Assembly (NCBI GenBank): GCA_012064385.1
Contig: QRDG01000413.1
Coordinates: 124,001 to 188,000 of the forward strand
Origin: Puccinellia tenuiflora
Taxonomy: Eukaryota > Streptophyta > Magnoliopsida > Poales > Poaceae
Direction: 5' to 3'
Length of the DNA: 64,000 nucleotides
Part shown: positions 45,301-54,670 of the stretch, one piece after another
Numbering within the stretch: the first letter of the stretch is position 1
Layout of the letters: the number at the start of each line of letters is the position of its first letter
Notes under the pieces: generated by a model
Database searches by the model: none
What the model was told of the DNA's origin: nothing
What the model saw: only the letters and a program-made list of their open reading frames with translations
Position numbers and translations under genes: made by a program

Positions 45301-45565
45301 GGTTTTCTATGTGAAGGACATGTCTACCAAACCGAGAAAAAGAAAAAATAAGCAAACGGATACATCACCTAACGAGCCAAAGCGTCACATAGTTCTTTCA
45401 GGGAAAAGAAACATCGTGGGAGTGGAGGACAAGACAGACATGTCAGAAGATTATGATAAGTTTCATGAAATTCCGCCCTTCGCAGTAAAGGATGACCCAA
45501 GTCTCCTGTTAATTAATGAAGATGCACAATGGTTACGGCAGAGAAAAAACCAAAACACTAGATAA
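42303..45565 (+). pseudogene. TNP2-type CACTA transposase with two lesions and a small internal deletion
   Basis: The start MDRQWMYGNRR matches the N-terminal transposase-associated domain. A frameshift lies near 42350-42365 (the frame changes between FITG and the following RSFISVAEAN), and a TAA stop at 42584-42586. From 42587 to 45565 the frame is open for about 990 codons. It contains the zinc-ribbon-like Cys cluster, DDE acidic residues in LSTDGMNPF, TINDWPAL and AIDVMHVTKN, DUF4218-like (KSHDCHVIMTQLLPIALRG) and DUF4216-like parts. A 30-bp in-frame deletion near 43350 removes ten residues (the STWPVTLCIY strand of the intact copy) right after the first catalytic Asp. A protein starting at an internal Met would lack the N-terminal domain. 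Confidence 0.92.
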
Positions 45566-45761
45566 GGATGTTGGTGATGTGTAATAATTTGTATTCGGTT
45601 GATGAACTTAATTAAAATATCAATATTTTGCATACATATGCATGAATATCACACACATCTCCGGAAGTTGATAGTTTAGGTCGCAAGTTTTCAAAAGCAA
45701 GTAGTAACCTAAACTACGATCACAGACAAGAGAACTGCAATGGCGATCACAGACTCTGAAA

Positions 45762-46157
45762 CTAACTTCGACCGGTTCCTGAGCCGCGGGGTGCTGAGCC
45801 GCTGGCGCTGCGCATCCAAAGAGAAGGAACCCTGACAGGGTCATAGCTCACGTGAGAAGGAACCCTCTGAAGAAACGACCACCTACTGTCATACTGCCTA
45901 TCCAATAGATACATGTAGCGACGGACATGCTCATCCTCCTCCCTGATACGGCGACGTACCACCTCCTCGGAGGCCGGCTCCCTCTGCACCGAGCGTGGCC
46001 CACGCGACTGCCACCACAGAAGATCCGGGTCGATGACGTCACCCGGATTCCTCACCAAGCTGCGCGTCCCAGAAGGTAGCACCTCCCAGTGCCAGCCCGG
46101 TGGAGCCCAGTCCCGCACATCGCCCCTCTGGTCCAACATGGACATCGTCGCCGACAC
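45762..46157 (-). CDS. Antisense ORF of CACTA element 2, unknown function
   Basis: A 131-residue minus-strand frame begins MSATMSMLDQRGDV. The first half is Trp- and Pro-rich (WAPPGWHWEVLPSGTRSLV, LLWWQSRGPRS), the middle is Arg/Glu-rich and probably helical (EEVVRRRIREEDEHVRRYMY), and the end is basic. A TATATATA word on the minus strand near 46258-46265 lies about 100 bp upstream and could be its TATA box. It holds a place like that of the antisense Pro-rich gene in elements 1 and 3 (between transposase and protease gene), but I see no convincing sequence match to it beyond a Pro-x-x-Trp-His motif. No known family was recognised. Confidence 0.45.
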   Translation of the reverse strand: MSATMSMLDQRGDVRDWAPPGWHWEVLPSGTRSLVRNPGDVIDPDLLWWQSRGPRSVQREPASEEVVRRRIREEDEHVRRYMYLLDRQYDSRWSFLQRVPSHVSYDPVRVPSLWMRSASGSAPRGSGTGRS

Positions 46158-46307
46158 CTAAGTCAAAAACCCCTAAGTCAAAATTTTGTTACAATGGAAG
46201 AGTGATGAGCTTGCAGATATGATTTTAGATGTGATATGGCAATGGCGGCCAAGCCTACATATATATAGTGAGAAATTACGGGAATACGAAGGCGGGAAGC
46301 GGTGGAA

Positions 46308-46720
46308 GAAGCACACGGATCGTGTGTTTCCTTCGAGCACTTGTGGGCCGTTGGATCGGAAGCACACGGATCGTGTGTTTCCTTCGAGCGCTTGTGAGCC
46401 GTTGGATCAGGTCCTTTAGTACCGGTTCGTGTTACCAACCGGGACTAAAGAAGCACACGGATCGTGTGTTTCTTTCAAGCGCTTGTGAGCCGTTGGATCA
46501 GGGGTGTGTTTATTTAGAGCGTTTGTGAGCCGTTGGATCAGAAGCACACGGATCGTGTGTTTCCTTCGAGCGCTTGTGAGCTGTTGGATCAGGGCCTTTA
46601 GTACCGGTTCGTGTTACCAACCGGGACTAAAGAAGCACACGGATCATGTGTTTCTTTCAAGCGCTTGTGAGCCGTTGGATCAGGGGTGTGTTTCTCTTGA
46701 GGGCTTGTGAGCTGTTGGAT
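46308..46720 (+). repeat. Tandem repeat array with AAGCACACGGATCGTGTG units
   Basis: Blocks of AAGCACACGGATCGTGTGTT followed by a GAGCGCTTGTGAGCCGTTGG end recur at about 46308, 46360, 46449, 46541 and 46633. Between some lies TTTAGTACCGGTTCGTGTTA / CCAACCGGGACTAAAG, a subterminal-type palindrome. Pairs of blocks form a higher-order unit of about 180 bp. Confidence 0.85.
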
Positions 46721-46761
46721 CTGCACTCCCACCTCATCCACAGGTACACCTTCTAATCGCC

Positions 46762-46769
46762 TATAAATA
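46762..46769 (+). promoter_or_regulatory. TATA-like box inside CACTA element 2
   Basis: TATAAATA in the context CGCCTATAAATAGCGATG, just downstream of the tandem array and facing the second gene. No good coding frame follows directly (a Gly-rich 63-codon frame starts at 46915), so its transcript is unknown. Confidence 0.4.
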
Positions 46770-46824
46770 GCGATGTCCCTGCAGCGAAACGGCACACAAC
46801 GAGCGTCTACCTTTGCCACCGAAC

Positions 46825-47088
46825 CCAATGGTTGGATTTAGCCTACCCGCTGGCATGTTCCCTAACACAAGCCCTCGGGTAGGTTGAATCCAACCACTGG
46901 ATTAGGGTGACACAATGATGAATTGCCGAGGAGGTGGGAGTGGTGGTGGTGGAAGTGGTAGCCATGCCCCTCATTGGCTAGGCTTCAGTTCATCGACCGA
47001 ATACAAATCATTCGGATTCCCGTCATACAGCCCAACGGTGCATTTGATATGCAGGCACTCACGAGCCACCGTTGGGCTGTATGACGGG
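46825..47088. repeat. Two hairpin-forming inverted repeats
   Basis: An imperfect pair lies at about 46825-46904 (CAATGGTTGGATTTAGCCTA against GGTAGGTTGAATCCAACCAC). A perfect 22-bp pair has its arms at 47019-47040 and 47067-47088 (CCCGTCATACAGCCCAACGG then TG, and the reverse), with a 26-bp loop. Confidence 0.85.
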
Positions 47089-47280
47089 GAAACCGTGTGC
47101 ATTTGATAAAAGGTTTAATACATTAATTATTACACATCACCACCAACATCCCTATCTAGTGTGTGTCCCTTTCTTCTTCGTGTGTGTCCCTTTCTTCTGA
47201 TTGCGCCGCAACCACCGCCTTATCTTCTTCTTGAGCCACCAACCGGGACGAAAGGGTCTTTAGTCCCGGTTACAAAATTG

Positions 47281-47890
47281 ATAGATTACATTTTTATGAA
47301 CAATTTTATATTTTAATTGCATTTTTCTGATAAACAGAGCAAAAGATATTGAATTTATAAATTTAATAAGTTAATTGAGTTCAAATTCCAAATTTTTTAA
47401 TTACATAAATTCACCTCAAACCCCAAACAAAAATGAATTTATTATAAATAGATAGATTACATTTTTATGAACAATTTTATATTTTAATTGCATTTTTCTG
47501 ATAAACAGAGCAAAAGATATTGAATTTATAAATTTAATAAGTTAATTGAGTTCAAATTCCAAATTTTGTAATTACATAAATTCACCTCAAACCCCAAACA
47601 AAAATGGATTTATAATAAATAGATAGATTACATTTTTATGAACAATTTTATATTTTAATTGCATTTTTCTGATAAACAGAGAAAAAGATATTGAATTTAT
47701 AAATTTAATAAGTTAATTGAGTTCAAATTCCAAATTTTGTAATTACATAAATTCACCTCAAACCTCAAACAAAAATGAATTTATTATAAATAGATAGATT
47801 ACTTTTTTATGAACAATTTTATATTTTAATTGCATTTTTCTGATAAACAGAGCAAAAGATATTGAATTTATAAATTTAATAAGTATATAA
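47281..47890 (+). repeat. Satellite-like array, 171-bp unit, about 3.6 copies
   Basis: AT-rich units begin ATAGATTACATTTTTATGAA at 47281, 47452, 47623 and 47794 (last partial). Copies differ by only a few bases (for example TTTTTTAATTAC against TTTTGTAATTAC). The array is wholly inside CACTA element 2. Confidence 0.93.
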
Positions 47891-47951
47891 TTTATAAACA
47901 GATCAAAAAACTAAACTGTGGCCTTCACGCGCGAAAATTTAATTTCCAGAA

Positions 47952-48156
47952 GACCTTTTGTCCCGGTTCGTGGATGGAACCGGGACAAAAGGTCGTTTTG
48001 GCGCGCGCCCTCTCGGTGCCCCCGAAAATGACCTTTTGTCCCGGTTCGTGGCTGGAACCGGGACAAAAGGGTCATCTTTCGTCCCGGTTGGAGCCACCAA
48101 CCGGGACTAAAGGGTCTCTAGTCCCGGTTCTAGCCACGAACCGGGACTAAAGGTCT
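47952..48156. repeat. Internal TnpA-type palindromes before the second gene of element 2
   Basis: Four inverted pairs of the terminal type stand in a row: GACCTTTTGTCCCGGTTCGT / GGAACCGGGACAAAAGGTC, the same again, CGTCCCGGTTGG / CCAACCGGGACTAAAG, and TAGTCCCGGTTC / GAACCGGGACTAAAGG. They are followed directly by CCTATATCTCTCCCTCTGCC, which looks like a promoter and pyrimidine-rich leader. Confidence 0.85.
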
Positions 48157-48569
48157 CTCCTATATCTCTCCCTCTGCCTCCACTTCTCCCTTTCATTCGG
48201 TTTCTTCGCAAAGGACCAGGAGCGCGCGCAACCACCAGGACGTCGTCAGGCGGCCGAATTCCGCCGCGCCCCTGGACGCCCGAGTCCGCCGCCGACCGTC
48301 GTCCTCGAAGACCAGGAGCGTGCCGCCATTGACGCCGCCCTTCGGCTCTCCGCCTCGGCCGCGCCGCCGCCCTCCTACGCCGCCCTCGACGTCTCGGCCG
48401 CCGCCCGACGCGCCTCCACACTCCTGTCTCTCTGCTCCTGCCGCCCTCCGCCCGACGCCGCCGCCCTCCCGTCTCTCCCCTCCGGCCGCCCTCCAGCAGG
48501 TACACGCCGCTGCCCTCCTGTCTCTCCCCTCCGGTCGACCTCCAGCAGTAGACGCCGCCGGCCTGGCCT

Positions 48570-48990
48570 AGCTAGTTTAATTAGATTTTGTTAGAATTTT
48601 TCTTAGTTAGGTTAATTAGATTTTGTTAGAATTTTTCTTAGTTAGTTTAATTAGGTTAGTTTAATTAGATTTTGTTAGAATTTTTCTTAGTTAGTTTAAT
48701 TAGGTTAGTTTTGTTAGAATTTTTCTTAGTTAGGTTAATTTTGTTAGCTAGGTTAGTTTTGTTAGAAATATTTGTTAGCAATTTACTAGTTAGGTTAATT
48801 AGCTAGGTTAATTTATTAGCTAGGATAATTTTGTTAGCTAGGTTAGTTTTGTTAGAATTTTTCTTAGTTAGATTAATTTTGTTAGCTAGGTTAGTTTTCT
48901 TAGCAATATTTGTTATCAATTTAATAGTTAGGTTAATTTATTAGCTAGGATAATTTTATTACCTAGGTTAATTTTATTAGCTAGGTTACT
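48570..48990 (+). repeat. Degenerate TTAGTTAGGTTAATT repeats, probable intron
   Basis: Irregular reiteration of TTAGTTAGTTTAATTAG and TTTTGTTAGAATTTTTC words over about 420 bp. It lies between a GC-rich leader-like stretch (48180-48565, with donor-like CAGCAG/GTACACG near 48500) and the first coding exon at 49022, whose ATG follows TTTGCAG. It is thus probably leader intron sequence of the second gene. Confidence 0.7.
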
Positions 48991-49021
48991 CATGTTTTTG
49001 CCATTTGTCTTTGCAGAAACT

Positions 49022-52000
49022 ATGGATCACGACAGAGACGAAGATCAGGAAAACATATTGGAGGGTATGATCCGTGGTGACGATGACGTCGATATCGTCT
49101 CGAGCTTTTTGAACGACTCCGGTGAGGGGGTGGACATAGAAGATGACGGCTCCGGTTCTCGAACCGTAATTACTACAGGGTCCGGCGAGGTATATTAAGT
49201 AACCGTATCTTGACTAAATGCATTATTTGATTTGTATATACATATATTAACGCTCTTTCTTCTTTTAGCCCTCCGGATCGAGCAAATCTTCTGACAGCAA
49301 ACGAGGCCCAGCCAAAAGGTTGGGGAGTGAAGAAAGGTACAAGATCGAAGTCATCGCTGCAGATGGCAGACCGATTCTTCCCGTGACGCATGCCACGGTA
49401 TTTTTAAGTCAATGCGGAGTTGTTGTTAGGGGCATCATCCCGATCACCATTCAAGACTGGAATAAGCCAAAGACGGATGGACGACGCTCAGCTGCTAGTT
49501 ATGTCGATGATAGAGCCAAAGACAACCTTTGGAAAACGCTCATGGCTAATTTCACGCTACCTCGTCAAAATGAAGAGGACGACTCTCATCCGTTAGAGGG
49601 GGATGGAACTATTAAGGATCCCATAGAGGAAAAGGTCAAGCAGTGGGCACTTAAGAAGATGGCCGAACAATTTATCAACTGGAAGAAGAGATTGAATAGG
49701 GATTATGTTCAGAAAGGAAATACTCCGGAATTCACCGGAGCGTATGAGAAGCTCAAAGATCAATGGGATGAATTTGTCAAGTACAAGACATCGGAGGAGT
49801 CTAAGAAAAGGTCAGCAACAAATAAGAAAAATGCTGCAAAGAAAGAATATCACCATAGCATGGGGTCAGGTGGCTACAGGGCTATCACGCCTAAGCTGGA
49901 GAAAGATGAGAACGACCTGCTTCAGAAAGGGATAAATCCCGAGACGCTGCATTGGGCTGAACGGGCAAAGCTTTGGTACTACGGGCATGGAGGTAAGTTG
50001 CACCCAGAAACAGGGAAGTGCATTTTTACAAAAGCACAACTTGCAACCCCCCTCGCTGAACTTCAAAAGATAATGAAGGAGGTAGAAGACGGGGAGTTCC
50101 ATCCAGACAGAGAGAAGGACGAGCTGTCACGCGCCCTCGGGAATCCAGAACACGTGGACGAACATGAGTCACAGAAGGATCCGTTCCGTGGAAGTATGGC
50201 TTTCCCGACTGCAGTGACACTTATAGAAGCCGGGGGAGGAAAAAGAAAGAGGAGGCAGACCGGGTGAAGCAGATCGAAGAAAAACTAACGAGGCAACAGG
50301 AGATACTAGATGCACTTACCAGCCAGTAAACTACCGGCCAATCTCAGCGGCACGAAGATCCTGCATTGGAAATTAGCAGCCCACCATCTCAACGGAAAAG
50401 CAGTGTGGCTTCCACGGAGCTCGTTCAGCCAGATATCTCGGCTCGTCGCTACCCCGTGGATGATATCACGGGGAGGGAAAATTGTGAGCTACATGCTCCA
50501 TTGATGAACCTAACCGTGAAGGTGGCGGTCGGCGTAGTCTTACCTCCTACACCTAATGGAATTTACCATTCCTCTCCGATTCCAGATGGCTATGTTGTTG
50601 TCGTAGTGGATGAAGTTATAAAGGGATTTGAGGACCTGGAACTTGACTACCCTACAGGTGAAGGGGAGACTGCATTGAGAGATGGCAGAAAAACTACTAT
50701 TCTATGGCGGAAGGAACACAATGTGCTTCCAAATTGGAAGCCAAGGCCACCGTCTCCGCCACCTCCGCCATCTCCGCCGCCTCCGCCATCTCCGCCACCT
50801 CCGCCATCTCTGCCACCTCCGCCATCTCCGCCGCGCCAGCCATCTCCGCCGCGCCAGCCATCTCCGCCGCGCCAGCCATCTCCACCGCCTCTGCAGAAAG
50901 AGCCATCCCCGCCGCCTCAGCTGAAACAGCCATCTCCGCCGTCTTAGCAGAAACAGCCATCTCCGCCGCCTCAACCACATGTTCTAAAGCGGAAGAGCAC
51001 CGCTGGCGCCGCTCCGGCGGCTAGTGCTACAGCTCCGAGTAAATCCTCAAAGAAGAAAGCGAAGGCTGCTCCTACCAAGTTACCTTACGAGATGACTCAA
51101 GAGGAACTTGAGCTATATGTAAAGGAAGATGTGGCACGCCAGTTAGCACCGAAACGGCCCCCGCCTGAGCCGAAATTAGATCCGGCAAAAGTGAAGAGAA
51201 CATTGGAAAACCTCATGAGGCGACCAACGGCTGAGGAAACGCTACCAGACTACGACCGCTCTATTATTAAGTCACATAGAGCTCAGAAGCAGCGGGCGCG
51301 TGCAAGCGGGAGAAAAGTTCCCCAGCTCGGAGAACAGAAAAACCAATCGTGCCCCCCGCTCAAAGTGTTTTCCGATATCCCGTTTGAATCGGAATATACA
51401 AAACTAATGAGAGCAGCGGCCGATAATCTTGGGGTGACTTTGGCTGAATACTTAGGCTCTATGAAAGAGTATCCCATGGCTGAGACATGCACATACACAT
51501 ACAAGCACGGGGAGCCTCTTGTCAGACCGGAGGAGGTCCGGAATCTTCCTACCAAAATGCGAAGATTGCATCAGTGGTACATGGAAGAAGCAAAGAAAGG
51601 GACAAACTGGCTCATTTTGGGAGTTAAAGATGAGCATTTCTTGCGTGGAAAAGCCGAGGTCCATATTGAATTTGAAGAATTATTTCAGTTATTCAATCTA
51701 GACGCCATCGACAAATCTATCGTCAGTGCCTACTGTCTGTAAGTATTTATTTTGTAATTCAGTCTGTAGCTCAGCTCGTTCATTGCATGTATAATTATCC
51801 TCACTCTATAATCCAGATTGAAGATTCTCGAATGCAAACAAGGACGAATCTACGACATTGGGTTCGTTGACCCAGATGTGGTTCATGGACATAATCTAAA
51901 ATATAAACCCAAGGAAACGGAGGACGCATTGGTACTGGCGTTAAGGAGGCAGGAAACCAAAAGGGAAATACTATTTCCTTACAACTTCGGGTGAGTGTTA

Positions 52001-52732
52001 CTGTGTTATACACATTCTATTTGCTTACTCGATGTTAAATGTAATTGACGAGTTATGCATGCGCAGGTTCCACTATATTCTGCTAATCATTATTCCTGAC
52101 GTCGGACTAGTACAAGTCATGGACCCGCTACGTAATGAATCCGAGAAGTGGGCAGACATGGCTCAAATGCTCCAGAGGTAATTTAAATCATTATGACACT
52201 ATATCGGCATCTTTCGTTCATTTCCTGATAAGTCTTTTATTCATTTTCTTTGCCTGCTAGTGCTTGGAAACGGTTCACCAGTAGGGCTCGGGGTGAGTGG
52301 AAAGAGCAGCTTGAATTTGAAGAACTAAGTGTAAGTAGTACTAGCTAGACCCGCACATCTGCTTGATTCTACTTTGAATAACATTATCATGCTTGATTAC
52401 TATTTTGATTGAACTCTGTTCTCGTAAAGTGCCCGAGGCAGGGATCCGGGAATAATTTATGTGGATTCTACGTCTGCGAGTTCATTCGCGAGACGACCTG
52501 TGAGAGGGGCAGAATCTTAGAACAACTTAGAGTACGTTCACAATATTTTTTTATTATCATCAATTGTGTTGAGATTCATTCATATATATATTGACCCCCT
52601 TCTTTAAATTAGATCGAACGGATGCGGGACAGGCTCCTACCAAACGAACGCCCGCGAGCAATTCAAGAGGAGTTGGCGGCATTCTTCTTAGATCATGTCA
52701 TATCTAAAGACGGAGAATATTATCCCTACTAG
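49022..52732 (+). pseudogene. CACTA second gene: En/Spm-type domain, Pro-rich linker, Ulp1-like protease, broken
   Basis: Exon 1 49022-49188 (acidic, MDHDRDEDQENILEG, SSFLNDSGEG). Exon 2 starts at 49269. It carries the En/Spm-type domain (KEYHHSMGSGGY near 49845), then a Pro-rich linker with S-P-P-P-P-P and PRQPSPP repeats (50745-50945), then a conserved C-terminal block (LPTKMRRLHQWYMEEA). Further exons start near 51819, 52067, 52261, 52430 and 52614 and give the C48 core: His in FHYILL (52071), Asp in VMDPL (52122), Gln/Cys in RQGSGNNLCGFYVC (Cys at 52460). Damage: 1-bp deletion near 50207, stop TAA at 50327, stop TAG at 50945. Catalytic residues are intact. Confidence 0.83.
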
Positions 52733-52998
52733 TAGTAATCATATGAGATATTGCATATATTGTATATATATGGTACTACATATGTAATATGTTCGACTGC
52801 AAGAGGACGAAGAAATAGGTCACACTTTGATCTTATATTTATGACGATGTTGTGTAATGGTTCCTTCTTTGTTGTATATATGTAGTACCGTCGAATTGAA
52901 TGCAAAACCTTAACCCTAAAAAGAAAAACAATAAATGAAAAAGAAATTAAAACGAAAAACAGTAAAATAAACCCTAAACCCTAAAACCCAGCGTGCAT

Positions 52999-53209
52999 CC
53001 TTTAGTCCCGGTTGGTGTTACCAACCGGGACTAAAGGGTCTCCGACCCCGGCCGTTCGGCAGCGGCCACGTGGGGACCCTTTAGTCCCGGTTCGTAACAC
53101 AACCGGGACTAAAGGTTGGGGCCTTTAGTCCCGATTGCGCAGTCCCGGTTGCGCAACCGGGACTAAAGGCCGTCTGGGCCCGGGACAAAAGGTCCTTTTT
53201 CCACCAGTG
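52999..53209. repeat. Right subterminal repeats of CACTA element 2
   Basis: CCTTTAGTCCCGGTTGGTGT / ACCAACCGGGACTAAAGG and CCTTTAGTCCCGGTTCGTAA / ACAACCGGGACTAAAGG pairs, ending GGTCCTTTTTCCACCAGTG. Just before it, 52970-52990 holds three telomere-like AAACCCT words. Confidence 0.87.
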
Positions 53210-53523
53210 CTACCATCATGTCCGTGTTGCATTATGGTCAATTGGTCATGCTTTCTATTGTCACTCATGATTCATGAGTTACACCCTTCATGGCTTCACG
53301 ATTACCGTGTGATTTACTTAACTAAAGTTTTTGCCATCGCTCACTCTACGGTGTTATATATCTAGACCATATCCCCTGCTGGTGTCCACTCGCCTTCTGT
53401 TGGTTGTGAGATCATGAGGTGCTACACATTCCACGCTGAACTTTTGTTCTGTCGAGCCCACGAGTTGAGATATTAGAAGAAACTGTGCAAGAAATGTGAA
53501 CCAGATTGTGTGCTTCGGCCGTA
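53210..53523. other. Spacer between CACTA elements 2 and 3, paralogous to 28.8-29.5 kb
   Basis: 314 bp of non-CACTA sequence that aligns with 28795-29530 minus the foldback MITE there, so it is the unoccupied version of that locus. No gene. Confidence 0.65.
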
Positions 53524-53554
53524 CACTAGTGGAAACAGGGGCTTCGGTTTGGCC

Positions 53555-53818
53555 CTTCCGTCCCGGTTCCCTTACGGACCGGTACCAATCGTGGCACTAG
53601 TCCCGGTCATTGGTCCCAGGGCGCCCGCCAGGACCAGTCCCGGTTCGTAGGGGACCTACCGTCCCGGTTCGTGTTACGAACCGGTGACAAAGGGATGCGG
53701 GAGGAGGCGACAGAGGTGGGAACAGCCCGGACAATGCACTGTCCCGGTTCTATTTACAGACCGGGACTAATGGAGGGACTTTAGTACCGGTCCTTGTTAC
53801 GGACCGGGACTAAATATA
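53555..53818. repeat. Left subterminal repeats of CACTA element 3
   Basis: GTCCCGGTTCCCTTACGGAC / GGTACCAA, CGTCCCGGTTCGTGTTACGA and related pairs up to GGACCGGGACTAAAT. They closely follow the arrangement in element 1. Confidence 0.85.
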
Positions 53819-54298
53819 TTCTATATCATCTTCCACCCCCCGACCCGGCCGTGGCCAGGCCGTGGCCATTTTTTAGCTCCGGGTTCATCTCCATTTTCTT
53901 AACCCTTGCTCCTCCCAACCACGAGTTCGGCCCCTATTTTCTCCACCATTTGTCAAGTTTGGCGGCACCTCATCTACCCGACGGTTAGCACTCCGGTGTT
54001 CCTTTTTTAGCTCATTTTGGTGCTACTTAGCAAATTTTATTTTTCTAGTGCTAGCAAGGTGTTTGATGAAATGCCTAAGTAAGAGATTTCATTTTTTTTA
54101 CATGCAATTTTAGCTCAAATTAAAGTATAATGTATTGGGTTTACAGTTGTCCGGTGACCATCTTTACCATCGTCGATCGCCCGCGCCATCTCGTCGCCGG
54201 CACCTCCTCGGTGAGTCTTGTTTTTATCCCTTTTTAACTTATTGATATACTTTAGATGCATGTATATTATCTTACTTTTTTTATATGTATAGTGTGTC

Positions 54299-54670
54299 AT
54301 GGTTTTGATATCCGTCCCCGTCGGTCCTCGTCCGGTCTATAACGATCCGGATGTCGTTGTTGAACCGGAAATTCCAACCGACCCTATCATCGAGTTTTTT
54401 GAAAATGAAATTAATGATTTGAAAGCAAAACTGGAAAGAAGTGAAAATCTCCGTCTCCAAACCCTAGAAGAGAAGATGAAATTGGAGCTCCATATTGCCG
54501 ACATCGTCGATGAGCACAAGATCAAGATGGATGCAATGCGCTTGAAGATTAGAAAAATTAGAAATTATGCCATTCATAAAGAGGCTTGGTATCATTATGG
54601 TGTTGGTTCGATAGTTACCATAGTTGTGATTTTTATCGCATTTGTTGTTGGGCTTAAATTCTTTAGATAG
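54299..54670 (+). CDS. CACTA-encoded coiled-coil protein with C-terminal membrane segment
   Basis: 123 residues, same product as in the other two elements. Residues 1-28 are Pro-rich (MVLISVPVGPRP, EPEIPTDP). About 30-92 form a charged helix with heptad pattern (FENEINDLKAKLERSENL, then KMDAMRLKIRKIRNYAI). About 101-118 are a hydrophobic helix (VGSIVTIVVIFIAFVVG), followed by LKFFR. Known tail-anchored proteins have this layout, which would place it in ER or outer organelle membrane; this is inference. The ATG follows a TATATGTATAG acceptor-like site, and a donor-like CCTCG/GTGAGT lies at about 54210, so a leader intron is likely. The transposase starts 171 bp downstream, so the two may share a primary transcript. 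Confidence 0.75.
   Translation: MVLISVPVGPRPVYNDPDVVVEPEIPTDPIIEFFENEINDLKAKLERSENLRLQTLEEKMKLELHIADIVDEHKIKMDAMRLKIRKIRNYAIHKEAWYHYGVGSIVTIVVIFIAFVVGLKFFR

Larger units (their letters stand above)
40902..53209 (+). mobile_element. CACTA (En/Spm) transposon, element 2, complete but decayed
   Basis: The element is 12308 bp. It starts CACTAGTAGAAAAAAGGGC and ends TTTTTCCACCAGTG, flanked by target duplication CTA (40899-40901, 53210-53212). Order of contents: subterminal palindromes, membrane ORF (intact), transposase (one frameshift, one stop), antisense ORF, tandem repeats and internal palindromes, then the En/Spm-Ulp1 gene (broken). Its ends and proteins differ from elements 1 and 3, so it is a separate subfamily. 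It is in the same orientation as the other two. Confidence 0.96.

Noticed and set aside
47281..47890. Possible CRISPR-like array
   Set aside because: Units are contiguous 171-bp copies with no unique spacers, and the genome is a plant.
50697..50980. Minus-strand frames with repeats such as AEMAEVAEMAE
   Set aside because: Antisense shadow of the CCNCCN Pro-rich coding repeats of the CACTA second gene.
52960..52992. Telomere-like AAACCCT words near the right end of element 2
   Set aside because: Only about three imperfect units in AT-rich DNA; too short to be an interstitial telomere tract.
31635..53209. Idea that CACTA elements 1 and 2 arose by tandem duplication
   Set aside because: They have different terminal sequences, different target duplicates (GTT and CTA) and clearly diverged proteins.
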